A stretch of DNA of 64,000 nucleotides from Clostridium gasigenes. GTDB lineage: Bacteria; Bacillota; Clostridia; Clostridiales; Clostridiaceae. The translations under genes were made by a program, and so were the position numbers. The notes below the pieces were generated by a model that did no database searches, was not told where the DNA came from, and saw only the letters and a list, made by a program, of their open reading frames with translations. The stretch spans positions 62,001-126,000 of the forward strand of contig NZ_FNJM01000008.1 of NCBI RefSeq assembly GCF_900104115.1, written 5' to 3'. Each line of letters starts with the position of its first letter. The first letter of the stretch is position 1. Shown in pieces: positions 14,261 through 23,359 of the stretch.

Positions 14261-16765
14261 ATGCAAGAGTATTACGGAAGAAATTGGATCGAAGTTGTTG
14301 GGTCATTAGGAAGCAATATAGATAAAGGGCTCTTAGAGTATGATTGTACATTAAGAAGAGAAAAATATGGAGATAACATAATTAACTTAGGAAAAACGGA
14401 TGGGAAATGGGCAATAGCTAAGGGTTTATTGAAGAAAAAATACATATATGCATCAATTTTAATAGGTTTGTTTTTTTTATTAAAGGGATTAAATATTTTG
14501 GCACTTATAAATTTTTTATTATTAGTATTTGACATAGCTTTTAAAAGTCATTATGAATTTAAAAGAAAAAATGATTTAGATATATTACAAAACTTAAATA
14601 AATCAAAAGTAATAGTGTTAAGAGAAGGGATTGAAAGATTAATAGAAGCTGATGAAATTGTAAAAGGAGATATAGTCCTTCTTAAAAAGAATTCATTTGT
14701 ATCAGCAGATTTAAGATTGGTTAAAAGTAATGGGTTAAAAGTAGAGGAAAGAAGTATAACAGGAGAAGATTTTATAAAGGAAAAATACGAAAGTAAAATT
14801 CATGGACAAGTTTCTTCCTTAGGAGAAATGAATAATATGTTATTTAGAGGATCTTTTGTTAAAGAAGGCACAGCTATGGGGATAGTGGTTCAAACTGGTA
14901 ATGACACTGAACTTGGAAAGCTATTAGATATTATAAATGAGAATAGTTATAATAAACATACCATGGAGAAGAAAATTGAGGATATTATATTAAAAGCAAT
15001 GTTATGCTTAATATTAGTAGAGTTAATAATTTATTTAGTATTACCAGGTAGCGGATTTAATAAACAAGAAATATTTATGTATGGATTATTTTCTATAGTT
15101 AATGTTTGTATTCCAATAATAATTTTTTCATACTCAAAAATAATAAAAAAAAGGCTTTTAAAAGAAGATATTGATATTATAAATTTTTCATCTTTTAATT
15201 TAGTGAATGATGTTAAAGTAATATTTATAAATAAGTTTGGAAATATAACAAAAAATGAGTTGTATTTTGATAAAATGTACACAAATGAAAAAATATTCAA
15301 TAATAGAGAAATAGACATAAAAGATATAAATATAAGAAGGATATTAGATATATCACTTTTAGCTAATGATTCTAAATACAATAATGATAATAATTGGACA
15401 AAAGGTGATATGTATGAAATAGCATATGTTAAATATTGTACTGAACAAAGAATGTTTAAAGCTGTTATAGATGGAGAAAATAAAAGGAAATTTGAAATTT
15501 CTAAGGATACAAATAAAAATGTAATAACAACAGTTAACAAATGCGATAAGGGATATAGAGCAAACACTAGAGGAACTATAGATGGAGTATTAGAGTTTTG
15601 CACACATATATTAGTTGATGGAATAGAAAGAGAATTAAATTCTCAAGATATAGAGAAAATTAAATTAGCAGATTTATGTTTTTCAAGAAAAAGTTTATTA
15701 ACTGAAGCCTTTGCATATAGAAGTTTTAGTTATCAGCCCTCAAAATCAGAAAACATTGAAAGTAATTTGGTATTTGTAGGGTTAGTTGCCTTAGAAAGCT
15801 TATTTGTAGAAGATGTTAGTGAAGATATAGAAAAATTAATGGATAATGGGATTTTACCTTTAATATTTACAGATGATAATAAAATTGTTGCAGAAATGCT
15901 AGGAAGAAAAATAGGATTAATAGCATCATCAAAGGAAGTAATATCTGGTGTTGAATTAGATTCATTAAGCGAAACAGAATTATATAAGGTAATTTCAAGA
16001 ACAAGAATATTTTGTAGATTAACTCCAGAGCTTAAAACCAAGGTAATATCAATATTTAATGATGATGGGTTTAAGGTTGCAGTAGAAGGTGAAACTCTAG
16101 GTGATTTATCAATTGTAAAATCAGCTCACTTTTCTATATTAAAAGGTAAAGCATCTACACTATTAAAACGATGCGGAGAGTTATATGTAAAGGAAAATGG
16201 ATTAAAAGCTTTCTTTAAAATTAGTGAAGAAGGAATAGGACTAGATAAATCTATAAAAAACGGGATTAAAGTTTACAGTACATTGTTAGTAGCAGAAATT
16301 GTAACTTTAAATTGGTATTATGCTCTAGTTGATTTAAGATTATTTGAATTATATACATTAATGTTTATGAATTTTTTCTTGTTAACTCCAGTAGTCTTAT
16401 TAGTTATGAATTCGGGAAGAAAAGAATTAAACAAAAAGAAGGCATTTATAAGGGGTAGTTTATTTTCTTTATTATCAGTATTATCAATAGGTTTACTTTC
16501 TGAATTTAATGAGTTTGCAGCTTATATGATTATAGGTGGGATGTTAGTTTCTTATGGAATGGTGAATTCTAAATTATCGTTTAGAACATTTAATACAGGA
16601 GTGAAATTATTGTTAATAACAATTATTATATATATATTAGGTGGAGTTTTAATAGGATTTATGAATTCTGTTATATATTCAAAGAATTTAGCTATTATAA
16701 TAGGTGGATTAATATTAATTTATTTAATTGGTGATTTAATTATAACAAAATGGCAAGACTCATAA
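14261..16765 (+). CDS. P-type cation ATPase homologue lacking catalytic residues (pseudoenzyme)
   Basis: An 834-residue protein with the layout of a P2-type cation ATPase: N-terminal domain, two membrane hairpins, actuator domain with TGED (167-170, for TGES), phosphorylation and nucleotide domains, hinge, and about six C-terminal membrane segments. The invariant DKTGT is replaced by NKFGN: Asn324 stands where the Asp that accepts the ATP phosphate must be. The transport-site PEGL of helix 4 is PIII (Pro285-Ile288), and the hinge GDGxNDxP reads GETLGDLS (610-617). Three hallmark motifs are therefore gone, while the frame is intact and codon use is normal. It should not pump; a structural, sensing or binding role is inference. 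It begins 320 bases after spoVAE and ends 15 bases before the comEC start. Confidence 0.85.
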   Translation: MQEYYGRNWIEVVGSLGSNIDKGLLEYDCTLRREKYGDNIINLGKTDGKWAIAKGLLKKKYIYASILIGLFFLLKGLNILALINFLLLVFDIAFKSHYEFKRKNDLDILQNLNKSKVIVLREGIERLIEADEIVKGDIVLLKKNSFVSADLRLVKSNGLKVEERSITGEDFIKEKYESKIHGQVSSLGEMNNMLFRGSFVKEGTAMGIVVQTGNDTELGKLLDIINENSYNKHTMEKKIEDIILKAMLCLILVELIIYLVLPGSGFNKQEIFMYGLFSIVNVCIPIIIFSYSKIIKKRLLKEDIDIINFSSFNLVNDVKVIFINKFGNITKNELYFDKMYTNEKIFNNREIDIKDINIRRILDISLLANDSKYNNDNNWTKGDMYEIAYVKYCTEQRMFKAVIDGENKRKFEISKDTNKNVITTVNKCDKGYRANTRGTIDGVLEFCTHILVDGIERELNSQDIEKIKLADLCFSRKSLLTEAFAYRSFSYQPSKSENIESNLVFVGLVALESLFVEDVSEDIEKLMDNGILPLIFTDDNKIVAEMLGRKIGLIASSKEVISGVELDSLSETELYKVISRTRIFCRLTPELKTKVISIFNDDGFKVAVEGETLGDLSIVKSAHFSILKGKASTLLKRCGELYVKENGLKAFFKISEEGIGLDKSIKNGIKVYSTLLVAEIVTLNWYYALVDLRLFELYTLMFMNFFLLTPVVLLVMNSGRKELNKKKAFIRGSLFSLLSVLSIGLLSEFNEFAAYMIIGGMLVSYGMVNSKLSFRTFNTGVKLLLITIIIYILGGVLIGFMNSVIYSKNLAIIIGGLILIYLIGDLIITKWQDS

Positions 16766-16780
16766 TATGAGGTGATGTCA

Positions 16781-18478
16781 TTGATTTTAAATGAGTATAA
16801 GAACATAGTAAATCCTATGCCTTATATATTTGGAATGTTTATTTTAGGAACTATAACTTATAAAAGTTTTTATAAATATCAATGGCTAGCAATTTTTATT
16901 GCTAGCTGTTTTTTTGCCCTTATTTATTTTTTAAAAGGAATAAAAATTACATTGATAATGATGTTGTTTTTCGTTGTTGCAGTAATAAATAACAGTTTTT
17001 ACTATAATTACACCCCAGGGGTGACTGAAAAAGTTACAATAACTTCAGTAAAGCCTTATTCTGTAAGTGGTGAAATTAATAGGAGAAAGGTATATTTAGA
17101 GGGAAAATTAGATAAAGTCAAAATTGGGGAAAGGATATTAGTTAGAGGAGAGTTTATAAGTGAATTAGAAATTGCTAGAGGGAATATTGGGACTTTTAAT
17201 ATAGTAGAGAATAAAAAACTTAAAGATAATTTTACTTCAAAGCTTTATAAAATAAGAGAAAAAATATTTTATAGCATAAAGGAAAAGCTTGGATGGAGAA
17301 GAGCTTCTTTAGTTAGTTCTATAGCTTTTGGTTATACAGAGTTTTTAGATGAGGATGATAAAGAGAATATGAAAAGTCTTGGACTTCTTCATGCAGTTTC
17401 AGTGTCTGGTCTTCATATGGCTTTAGTTTATGGCGTTCTAAGAAAAATATTTGGGAGAAAATATACGCCGTTTATAGCTTTGTTATATGTATTGTTTACA
17501 GGGGCAGCTCTATCTACAATAAGAGCATATATTATGCTCTTATGTACTAGCCTAGCTACGCCACTAAGAAGAAACTATAATCCCACTGCAGGATTATCAT
17601 TGGCTGGAGTGATTATTTTAATTATGAAGCCTTATGGGGCTTTTGAAATAGGGTTCATATTATCGTTTTTAGCAACATTAGGTATTATTTTATTTAATAA
17701 GAAGCTAAATAAAAAATTATATAAGCTTCCTAAGTTTTTAAGAGAGGGATTATCATTAACTTTATCAGCTCAAATTTTATCATTTCCAGCCTTAGTTTTA
17801 ACATTTAAGGAGTTTTCTTTTAATTTTATTATTGGGAATATAATTTTAGCACCTGTTATTAGTGTAATTGTCTTAATTGGGAATTTATTGGTTATAACTT
17901 GGTGGATGCCGTTTATTTTTAATTATCTATGTTTTATTACTTATTATGTAACTATAGTTATGGATAAGATAATAGATTTATTAGAAAAATTTATGTTGCC
18001 AATATTTTATTTTAATGAAAATACTAGTTTTATGTATTTAATATTGTTAATGAGTGGATACTTTTATAAAAAAGGATATAAAAAAATTGTGTATATGCCA
18101 TTTATCGCAATTATTTATATTATGATATCAATTTATAGCCCAATTCCAAAGCTTAAATATTATAGAGAAGGCGCTTATTTATTAAGCTATAAAGGTGATA
18201 GAATATTAATAACCTTGAAAAAAGATGCTGACTTTAAACGGCTTGAAAAAATATGTATTGCAAATAAAATTTATAATAGTCCTAAAAATATTAAAATAGG
18301 AGAAAATATTATACTTAGAAAAAATGGTGATGATTTTATTTTGCAGAACTTAAATAAGGAATATTTATTGAAAAGATGGAGAGAGAAAAACAAATCTGAA
18401 TATGATATAATAGATTTTAGCAAGGGCGACTTTAATGAAATTATTATATTAAAGGATGAAGTTGTACCATTAGATTAG
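16781..18478 (+). CDS. comEC: ComEC/Rec2-type DNA channel, short form
   Basis: Membrane protein of the ComEC family, which passes single-stranded DNA into the cell in competent bacteria. I start it at TTG 16781, 5 bases after GAGGTGA; GTG 16772 and ATG 16775 overlap that site. The 565-residue product has N-terminal helices, an OB-like soluble loop (about 75-150), and the competence domain with HAVSVSGLHMALVYG and the STIRAYIML motif. It ends about 100 residues after the last helix. The C-terminal metallo-beta-lactamase domain of full ComEC (usually 700-800 residues) is absent: no HxHxDH-type motif is visible, only a small remnant-like segment. This short form may be normal for the lineage. 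Confidence 0.85.
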   Translation: MILNEYKNIVNPMPYIFGMFILGTITYKSFYKYQWLAIFIASCFFALIYFLKGIKITLIMMLFFVVAVINNSFYYNYTPGVTEKVTITSVKPYSVSGEINRRKVYLEGKLDKVKIGERILVRGEFISELEIARGNIGTFNIVENKKLKDNFTSKLYKIREKIFYSIKEKLGWRRASLVSSIAFGYTEFLDEDDKENMKSLGLLHAVSVSGLHMALVYGVLRKIFGRKYTPFIALLYVLFTGAALSTIRAYIMLLCTSLATPLRRNYNPTAGLSLAGVIILIMKPYGAFEIGFILSFLATLGIILFNKKLNKKLYKLPKFLREGLSLTLSAQILSFPALVLTFKEFSFNFIIGNIILAPVISVIVLIGNLLVITWWMPFIFNYLCFITYYVTIVMDKIIDLLEKFMLPIFYFNENTSFMYLILLMSGYFYKKGYKKIVYMPFIAIIYIMISIYSPIPKLKYYREGAYLLSYKGDRILITLKKDADFKRLEKICIANKIYNSPKNIKIGENIILRKNGDDFILQNLNKEYLLKRWREKNKSEYDIIDFSKGDFNEIIILKDEVVPLD

Positions 18479-18550
18479 AGGTTTTTAAAAATAATAGGTT
18501 TATATTTAATGCGTTATTTTTGAGGATATAGTAAAGAAAGGTGGATTATC

Positions 18551-19585
18551 TTGATTAATATTGAAAATTTAGAAAATGAAATTAAAAAAGGCGTAATTGA
18601 TAATTCATATATATTTTGTGGTTTAGATGAGCAATTAATAAAAGAAGGTATAGAATTAATAAAGAGTAAAGTCGTAGAACCCGGTTTTGAAGATTTAAAT
18701 TATATTAAATTAGATGGATCAACAACTACATTTGATGAAATAATGAATGCTTGTGAAACAATACCTTTTATGGGAGAAAAGAAAGTTGTTTTAGTTTATA
18801 GAGCAAATTTTTTGAAAGATAAAACAGATTCAACTGATAAGAAAACCTACGGAGAGATGTCAACATATTTAAAGGATATGCCAAGCTATACAGTGCTTAT
18901 TATGTATTATCTTTTTAATGATAAAAGAGAGACACCAAAAAAAAATAGGAAATTAATCACTTTAGGTAAAAATTGCAAAATAGTGCACAGTGAAAAACTT
19001 AAAAAAGATAAGTATTATAAAAAAGTTGAAGAAGTATTTAAAAATCAAGGAAAAGAAATTGGTAAAAATGAATTAAGATATTTTTCAGAGAAGGTTCAAA
19101 ATAATTTTGATATTATAAAAAGAGAAGTAGATAAGTTAATAAATTATACCTATGGTAGAGAAATTCAAAAAAACGATATAGATAAATTAATACCAAACAA
19201 AAGTGAAGATGATATTTTTGATTTAGTTGATTTTATAGCTCAAAAGAAAATAGAAAATGCAATTGATTTAATGGATGAACTTTTATTTAAAGCAGATCAA
19301 CATATGCTTATAATAGTATCCATAGAAAATCATTTTAAAAGATTATATGAAGTTAAGGTATTAATGTTAAATGGTAAAAAATTAGATCAAATAGTATCAT
19401 ATCTTAAATTGCATCCTTATGTTTGTGAAAAAACAATGGCACAATGTAACAGATTTTCCATTAAACAATTACAACAATTAATGAAAATTTGTTTAGAAAC
19501 TGAAAGGAAAATTAAATCTAGTAGCATAGATAAGCAAACTGAAATGGAATTAATGCTTTTTAAAACATTTATGGTAAATAAATAA
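18551..19585 (+). CDS. holA: DNA polymerase III delta subunit
   Basis: Clamp-loader subunit that opens the beta ring. 344 residues from TTG 18551, which follows AAAGGTGG. The N-terminus fits the family (YIFCGLDEQLIKEGIELI), then PFMGEKKVVLVYRANFLKD, TVLIMYY, and a C-terminal helical collar domain (EDDIFDLVDFIAQKKIENAI, RLYEVKVLMLNGKKLDQIVSYLKLHPYVCEK). The Walker-like motif is degenerate, as is normal for delta. It is followed by convergent rpsT, a very common arrangement in Firmicutes (comEC-holA-rpsT-gpr). Confidence 0.92.
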   Translation: MINIENLENEIKKGVIDNSYIFCGLDEQLIKEGIELIKSKVVEPGFEDLNYIKLDGSTTTFDEIMNACETIPFMGEKKVVLVYRANFLKDKTDSTDKKTYGEMSTYLKDMPSYTVLIMYYLFNDKRETPKKNRKLITLGKNCKIVHSEKLKKDKYYKKVEEVFKNQGKEIGKNELRYFSEKVQNNFDIIKREVDKLINYTYGREIQKNDIDKLIPNKSEDDIFDLVDFIAQKKIENAIDLMDELLFKADQHMLIIVSIENHFKRLYEVKVLMLNGKKLDQIVSYLKLHPYVCEKTMAQCNRFSIKQLQQLMKICLETERKIKSSSIDKQTEMELMLFKTFMVNK

Positions 19586-19694
19586 TAAAATTTAAATTCA
19601 TAGGCATTCTTAAGGAAATAATAATCCAAGACGGATTTTAATATTTTTTTAAGGGTGCCATATTTTTAATTATGTTAATTTTGAGAAAAATAAT

Positions 19695-19720
19695 AGCCGG
19701 TCTAAATAGACCGGCTTTTA
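19695..19720. terminator. Terminator between convergent holA and rpsT
   Basis: AGCCGGTCTA, AA, TAGACCGGCT: a perfect 10-bp GC-rich stem with T-rich flanks on both strands, so it can serve both genes. Confidence 0.85.
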
Positions 19721-19725
19721 TTTTA

Positions 19726-19989
19726 TTAAGCCATAGCGTTAAACTTTGCAGTTAATCTTGACTTCTTTCTAGCAACCATGTTTTTATGAGCCACTCCTTT
19801 TTGAGCAGCCATGTCTAAAGCTTTAACAACTTTAACTAATAAAACTGTAGCTTCGTCTTTGCTGTTTGATTCAAGAGCAGTTTCAAACTTCTTTATAGTA
19901 GTTTTTAACGCTGATTTAATCATTCTGTTTTGAGCAGTTTTAGTTTCTGTAACCTTTATTCTCTTCTTTGATGATTGAATATTTGCCAT
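19726..19989 (-). CDS. rpsT: 30S ribosomal protein S20
   Basis: 87-residue, highly basic ribosomal protein binding 16S rRNA. N-terminus [20 protein letters not shown], the central [15 protein letters not shown] and the C-terminal [20 protein letters not shown] are diagnostic. The start follows AAGGGGGG. It stands alone on the minus strand with its own promoter and a structured leader. Confidence 0.97.
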   Translation of the reverse strand: MANIQSSKKRIKVTETKTAQNRMIKSALKTTIKKFETALESNSKDEATVLLVKVVKALDMAAQKGVAHKNMVARKKSRLTAKFNAMA

Positions 19990-20102
19990 CTGTAATTCAC
20001 CCCCCTTAGGTTATTTGTTGCCTCTTCACAGCTTTGGGGAAAACTGTGACCGAGTTCGTTTTTAACATACCATATTATATCATTGAAAGTCTAGTATTTC
20101 AA
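19990..20102 (-). promoter_or_regulatory. rpsT promoter and leader
   Basis: On the minus strand TTGAAA (plus 20097-20102), a 17-base spacer and TATAAT (plus 20074-20079) form a strong sigma-A promoter. The roughly 75-base leader contains a hairpin, CACAG with CTGTG around a 12-base loop (plus about 20027-20049), upstream of a GGGGGG ribosome-binding site. Autoregulation by S20 is possible but unproven. Confidence 0.75.
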
Positions 20103-20199
20103 GTATTAAATTTAAACATTAAGGCAAAATAATAAAGCATAGGTATTTAATTTGTCGTTTTTCAAGAAAATGATTTAAATAAAAATAGGGAGGTATTAT

Positions 20200-21174
20200 A
20201 TGATAAACGTAAGAACAGATTTGGCAATAGAAGCTAGAGAAATGTATAAAAGAGATAATAAAAGTGAAATTGATGGGGTTATTGTAGAAGAAGAAAAAGA
20301 CGGAGAGATAAAAATATCTACGGTAACAATAGAAACTGATGAGGCTGGTGAAAAAATTGGTAAGCCAAAAGGTAATTACATAACTATAGATTTCCCAGAA
20401 TATACACACTACGATGGAGAGTCTATGGATAAGGTATCCTATGTAGTTTCGAATGTTTTAAAAAGAATGGTTAGTATGCCAGATGAAAAAACAGTTTTAG
20501 TGGTTGGACTTGGTAATTGGAATGTAACTCCAGATGCTCTTGGACCTAAGGTGTCAGAGAAAATAATGGTTACAAGACATTTAAAAGAGGTTATGCCAGA
20601 TGTTATAGATGATTCAGTAAGATCTGTATGTACAATAGCACCGGGGGTTCTTGGAATAACAGGAATCGAAACAGGTGAAGTTATAAAATCATTAGTTAAT
20701 AAAATAAAACCAGATTTAGTAATATGCGTAGATGCATTAGGATCTAGAAAACTTGAAAGAGTTAACAGAACTATTCAAATAGGAGATACTGGGATTTCTC
20801 CAGGAGCTGGAGTTGGAAATCATAGAATGAAAATAAATGAAGAAACTCTAGGTGTTAAGGTTATTGCAATTGGAGTTCCTACAGTTGTTGATGCTGCAAC
20901 TATGGCAAATGATACTATAGATTTACTTTTGGATGAATTAATAGGGAAAGCAGAAGAAGGTAAAGAATTTTATAATATGCTAAAGTCTATTGATAAAAAT
21001 GAAAAAAGTGCATTAATAAAAGAAGTGTTAAATCCATTTATTGGAGATTTGATGGTTACTCCAAAAGATATAGATACAATTGTAAATTCATTAGCTAAAA
21101 TAATTGCTAACGGAATAAATATGGCTATACAACCGAATTTAGATATGGAAGATATAAATAAATTTATGAATTAG
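20200..21174 (+). CDS. gpr: Germination protease (aspartic, A25 family)
   Basis: Degrades small acid-soluble spore proteins at germination so that their amino acids can be reused. It is made in the forespore as an inactive zymogen. The 324-residue product starts at ATG 20200, after GGGAGG. The short N-terminal stretch MINVRTDLAIEA contains the self-cleavage-like VRTDLA. Active-site regions are VVGLGNWNVTPDALGP (about 101-116) and ICVDALGSRKLERVNRTIQ with GISPGAGVGNHR. It is divergent from rpsT and upstream of spoIIP, the usual order. I could not identify a sigma-G promoter with confidence. Confidence 0.95.
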   Translation: MINVRTDLAIEAREMYKRDNKSEIDGVIVEEEKDGEIKISTVTIETDEAGEKIGKPKGNYITIDFPEYTHYDGESMDKVSYVVSNVLKRMVSMPDEKTVLVVGLGNWNVTPDALGPKVSEKIMVTRHLKEVMPDVIDDSVRSVCTIAPGVLGITGIETGEVIKSLVNKIKPDLVICVDALGSRKLERVNRTIQIGDTGISPGAGVGNHRMKINEETLGVKVIAIGVPTVVDAATMANDTIDLLLDELIGKAEEGKEFYNMLKSIDKNEKSALIKEVLNPFIGDLMVTPKDIDTIVNSLAKIIANGINMAIQPNLDMEDINKFMN

Positions 21175-21267
21175 ATCCCTAACATAAATGGGCTGTTATC
21201 CATAAAAAATAATAAAAAAAATAATAAAAAAGTGTTAATAATTATGTAACTCTTACCATATACATAT

Positions 21268-21310
21268 AAGGGAGCTGAAAGAGAATAATGTTTTTGAAGC
21301 TCTCTAAGGG
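21268..21310. repeat. Dispersed hairpin element with core deleted
   Basis: AAGGGAGCTGAAAGAGAATA then ATGTTTTTGAAGCTCTCT: the GGGAGCT/AGCTCTC ends are kept but the ACTAGTC core is missing. It ends 7 bases before the spoIIP ribosome-binding site. Confidence 0.6.
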
Positions 21311-21327
21311 ATAAGGGAGGAGCTACT

Positions 21328-22443
21328 ATGATAGGTTTTAAAAAAGGAAATAATATAAGTCCTTTAAAAAGGAGTGTTAGAGTAAAGAGTTTAGGAAGGT
21401 TACCGTCTTTAAATTTAGGATACTTTTTAATTATAGGTTTTGTAATAATATTTTTAGCCAGAGCTGTAGGAGTTGTAAATTCTAATAGTGAACGAGGGGG
21501 GTATGCATATGTTCAAATGTTAAATTTAAGTATGCCAATGGTTAAAACACAGGTGTATAAAGATGAGGCATATGCAGAAAATAAGTTATCGGTAAAAGGT
21601 GTAGTTGCAGAAGCATTAGGATTATCCAATATTAATTTAATTGGAATTATAGGAAATGAAGTAAGTTATTTTAGTGAGGCTACAATAAACAATCCAGAAG
21701 TAAGAGATCATAATAGAGGATTTGAAAAATTTAAGGTAAATGAAAATACTATAGCTAAATTAACACCTGAAGAAATTGCAGAGTTAAATGATGTTAGTAA
21801 GGCTTATAATCCAAGCCTTAAGAAAACATTAAATTCAGCTAAACCAGAAATATTTATTTATCATACCCATACAATGGAGCAGTATGCTGAATCAGGAGTA
21901 GCTCAAACAAATAATTCTGATGCTAATGTAGTTGGGGTTGGAGATGTATTAGCTAAAGAACTAGAAGAAGGTTATGGAATCTCTGTTGTTCATGATAAAA
22001 CAAATTATAGCGTATCATATAACGATGCTTATGATAGATCTCGAGAGGGGTTACAAAAATATTTAAGTGAATATGGAAAATTTAAAATTGTAATTGATTT
22101 GCATAGAGATTCGGTAGAAAATAAGAGTCTAGTAACAACAACTTTAAATGATCAAAGTCTAGCTAAGTTTATGTTTGTAACATCTCAAAATGTTCCAACT
22201 TATGATGCAAATCAAAAAACTGTAGATGAGTTATATGGCATAGGCAGTAAATTGTTCCCAGAGCTTATAAAGCCAACTAAGATATTTGAAGGATTAGGTG
22301 GAATAAATGGATTTAATCAAGGATTTTGTGAAGGTAGTATGATTATAGAAGTTGGTTCCCATAAAAATGCAGCTCAAGAAGCAAAGCTTACAGGTAAATA
22401 TATAGCAAGAATTTTAGCAGAGTACTTAAATGGTTCAGAATAA
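21328..22443 (+). CDS. spoIIP: Stage II sporulation protein P
   Basis: Peptidoglycan amidase/endopeptidase of the DMP machine that drives membrane migration during engulfment. 371 residues from ATG 21328, after GGGAGGAG. One N-terminal membrane anchor (LGYFLIIGFVIIFLARAVGV, about 30-49) leaves the rest outside the mother-cell membrane. Catalytic zinc-site motifs are visible: IFIYHTHTMEQY, VIDLHRDSV and IIEVGSHKNAAQEA. It acts with SpoIID and SpoIIM, whose genes are not in this window. Confidence 0.93.
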   Translation: MIGFKKGNNISPLKRSVRVKSLGRLPSLNLGYFLIIGFVIIFLARAVGVVNSNSERGGYAYVQMLNLSMPMVKTQVYKDEAYAENKLSVKGVVAEALGLSNINLIGIIGNEVSYFSEATINNPEVRDHNRGFEKFKVNENTIAKLTPEEIAELNDVSKAYNPSLKKTLNSAKPEIFIYHTHTMEQYAESGVAQTNNSDANVVGVGDVLAKELEEGYGISVVHDKTNYSVSYNDAYDRSREGLQKYLSEYGKFKIVIDLHRDSVENKSLVTTTLNDQSLAKFMFVTSQNVPTYDANQKTVDELYGIGSKLFPELIKPTKIFEGLGGINGFNQGFCEGSMIIEVGSHKNAAQEAKLTGKYIARILAEYLNGSE

Positions 22444-22446
22444 GAG

Positions 22447-22503
22447 AAATAAAAACAAGCCAATACACATGAAAATATTGAATTGTTTTTTAGCTGTCTA
22501 AAA
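22447..22503. repeat. Degenerate hairpin element after spoIIP
   Basis: AAATAAAAACAAGCCAATAC then ACATGAAAATATTGAATTGTTTTTTAG. The left arm matches the ACAAGCCAAT arm variant at 11685-11698; the right arm is partly decayed. Confidence 0.45.
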
Positions 22504-22550
22504 GGATTATTTATTTTAATATTAATAAATTGAATAGAAGTTTATTAAAA

Positions 22551-22587
22551 TGAGCACTCTTATAGATAAAACTATAGGGAGTGCTCA
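22551..22587 (+). promoter_or_regulatory. Hairpin that sequesters the ribosome-binding site
   Basis: TGAGCACTCTTATAG pairs with CTATAGGGAGTGCTCA around a 6-base loop. The Shine-Dalgarno AGGGAG (22576-22581) of the gene at 22591 lies inside the 3' arm, so the folded mRNA would hide it. No T-run follows, which argues against a terminator. Confidence 0.55.
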
Positions 22588-22590
22588 TTT

Positions 22591-23175
22591 ATGTTTAATA
22601 AGAAGTTTGCTATATCAATGTTTATTATAATTTTATTAGGAATAGTAGGGTTTATTAGAATAAATATAATAAATACTAAGGCTCTATCTCCTATTGGGAA
22701 TACTGAAGATAATTATGCATTAGTTAGTGAAGAATTTGGAGAAGACTTCACAGAATTTATTAAAGATAATGCAGACGTTAAAATTTATACAGGTGAAGGG
22801 GAAGAGGACGCGTCAATAAGAATTAAAGAGAAGGAACTTCGTCTAAAAAAAGAAAATCCATTTATAAAAGTAGTTATAACTGCAGGAACAAAAATTGAAA
22901 ATGCATTTTTAAGTGGTAAAGCTAAAATTGATAATAAAATAAAAGATATAAATAAAAATAATACAGAAAAAGAAAATACAAATAAGGAACTAGATTCAAA
23001 AGTAGATGATTTTATAAAAAGTAGAGGGGAAAATAAAAATGGTATAGAAGAACAAGGAAATGAAGAAACTAAGGGTGAAGAAAATTTAGAAACTGATAAA
23101 GATAAAGAGGCTATTATTGACCAGAAGAATGCACCAATAGAGGAAAGTATAAAACAGGAAGATTCACAAAATTAG
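22591..23175 (+). CDS. Membrane-anchored hypothetical protein between spoIIP and lepA
   Basis: A 194-residue protein I do not recognise. An N-terminal hydrophobic segment (about 7-23, ISMFIIILLGIVGFIRI) without a lipobox or clear signal-peptidase site anchors a soluble part. That part is a small folded-looking region (about 35-100), then a charged, Asn/Lys/Glu-rich, probably disordered tail (about 110-194). The start at ATG 22591 follows an AGGGAG site buried in a hairpin (22551-22587). Its place between spoIIP and lepA suggests, but does not prove, a sporulation role. Confidence 0.6.
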   Translation: MFNKKFAISMFIIILLGIVGFIRINIINTKALSPIGNTEDNYALVSEEFGEDFTEFIKDNADVKIYTGEGEEDASIRIKEKELRLKKENPFIKVVITAGTKIENAFLSGKAKIDNKIKDINKNNTEKENTNKELDSKVDDFIKSRGENKNGIEEQGNEETKGEENLETDKDKEAIIDQKNAPIEESIKQEDSQN

Positions 23176-23232
23176 GCATTTTAATATTGCTAAGTTGTAC
23201 TGTACAGATAGTAAATTTAGAAAGTTAATAAT

Positions 23233-23352
23233 AAAAGTATTTTAAAATACTTTTATTATTGACACATAATAAGCTTTCTATGATATAATTAGCTGATTTA
23301 ATTATAATGGGGGTGAAGTAACTGCTTTAACTTAACATAAGGGTTAGCAGTT
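23233..23352 (+). promoter_or_regulatory. lepA promoter and hairpin-bridged ribosome-binding site
   Basis: An AAAAGTATTTT/AAAATACTTTT inverted repeat (23234-23255) ends the upstream unit. TTGACA (23259-23264), a 19-base spacer and TATAAT (23284-23289) follow. The only strong Shine-Dalgarno, GGGGGTGA (23309-23316), lies 43 bases before the ATG. Between them is a hairpin (AACTGC at 23320 with GCAGTT at 23347-23352, plus inner TTAAC/GGTTA pairs). If folded, it would shorten the effective spacing to about 10 bases. Confidence 0.5.
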
Positions 23353-23359
23353 TAAATAT

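Noticed and set aside
15031-15603. 190-codon minus-strand frame inside the P-type ATPase gene
   Set aside because: A Ser/Leu/Ile-rich antisense shadow of the plus-strand coding sequence, with no initiation signals.
20119-20409. Minus-strand frame over the gpr start
   Set aside because: Phe/Tyr-rich translation typical of the antisense of an A+T-rich gene, no ribosome-binding site, and it overlaps well-supported gpr.
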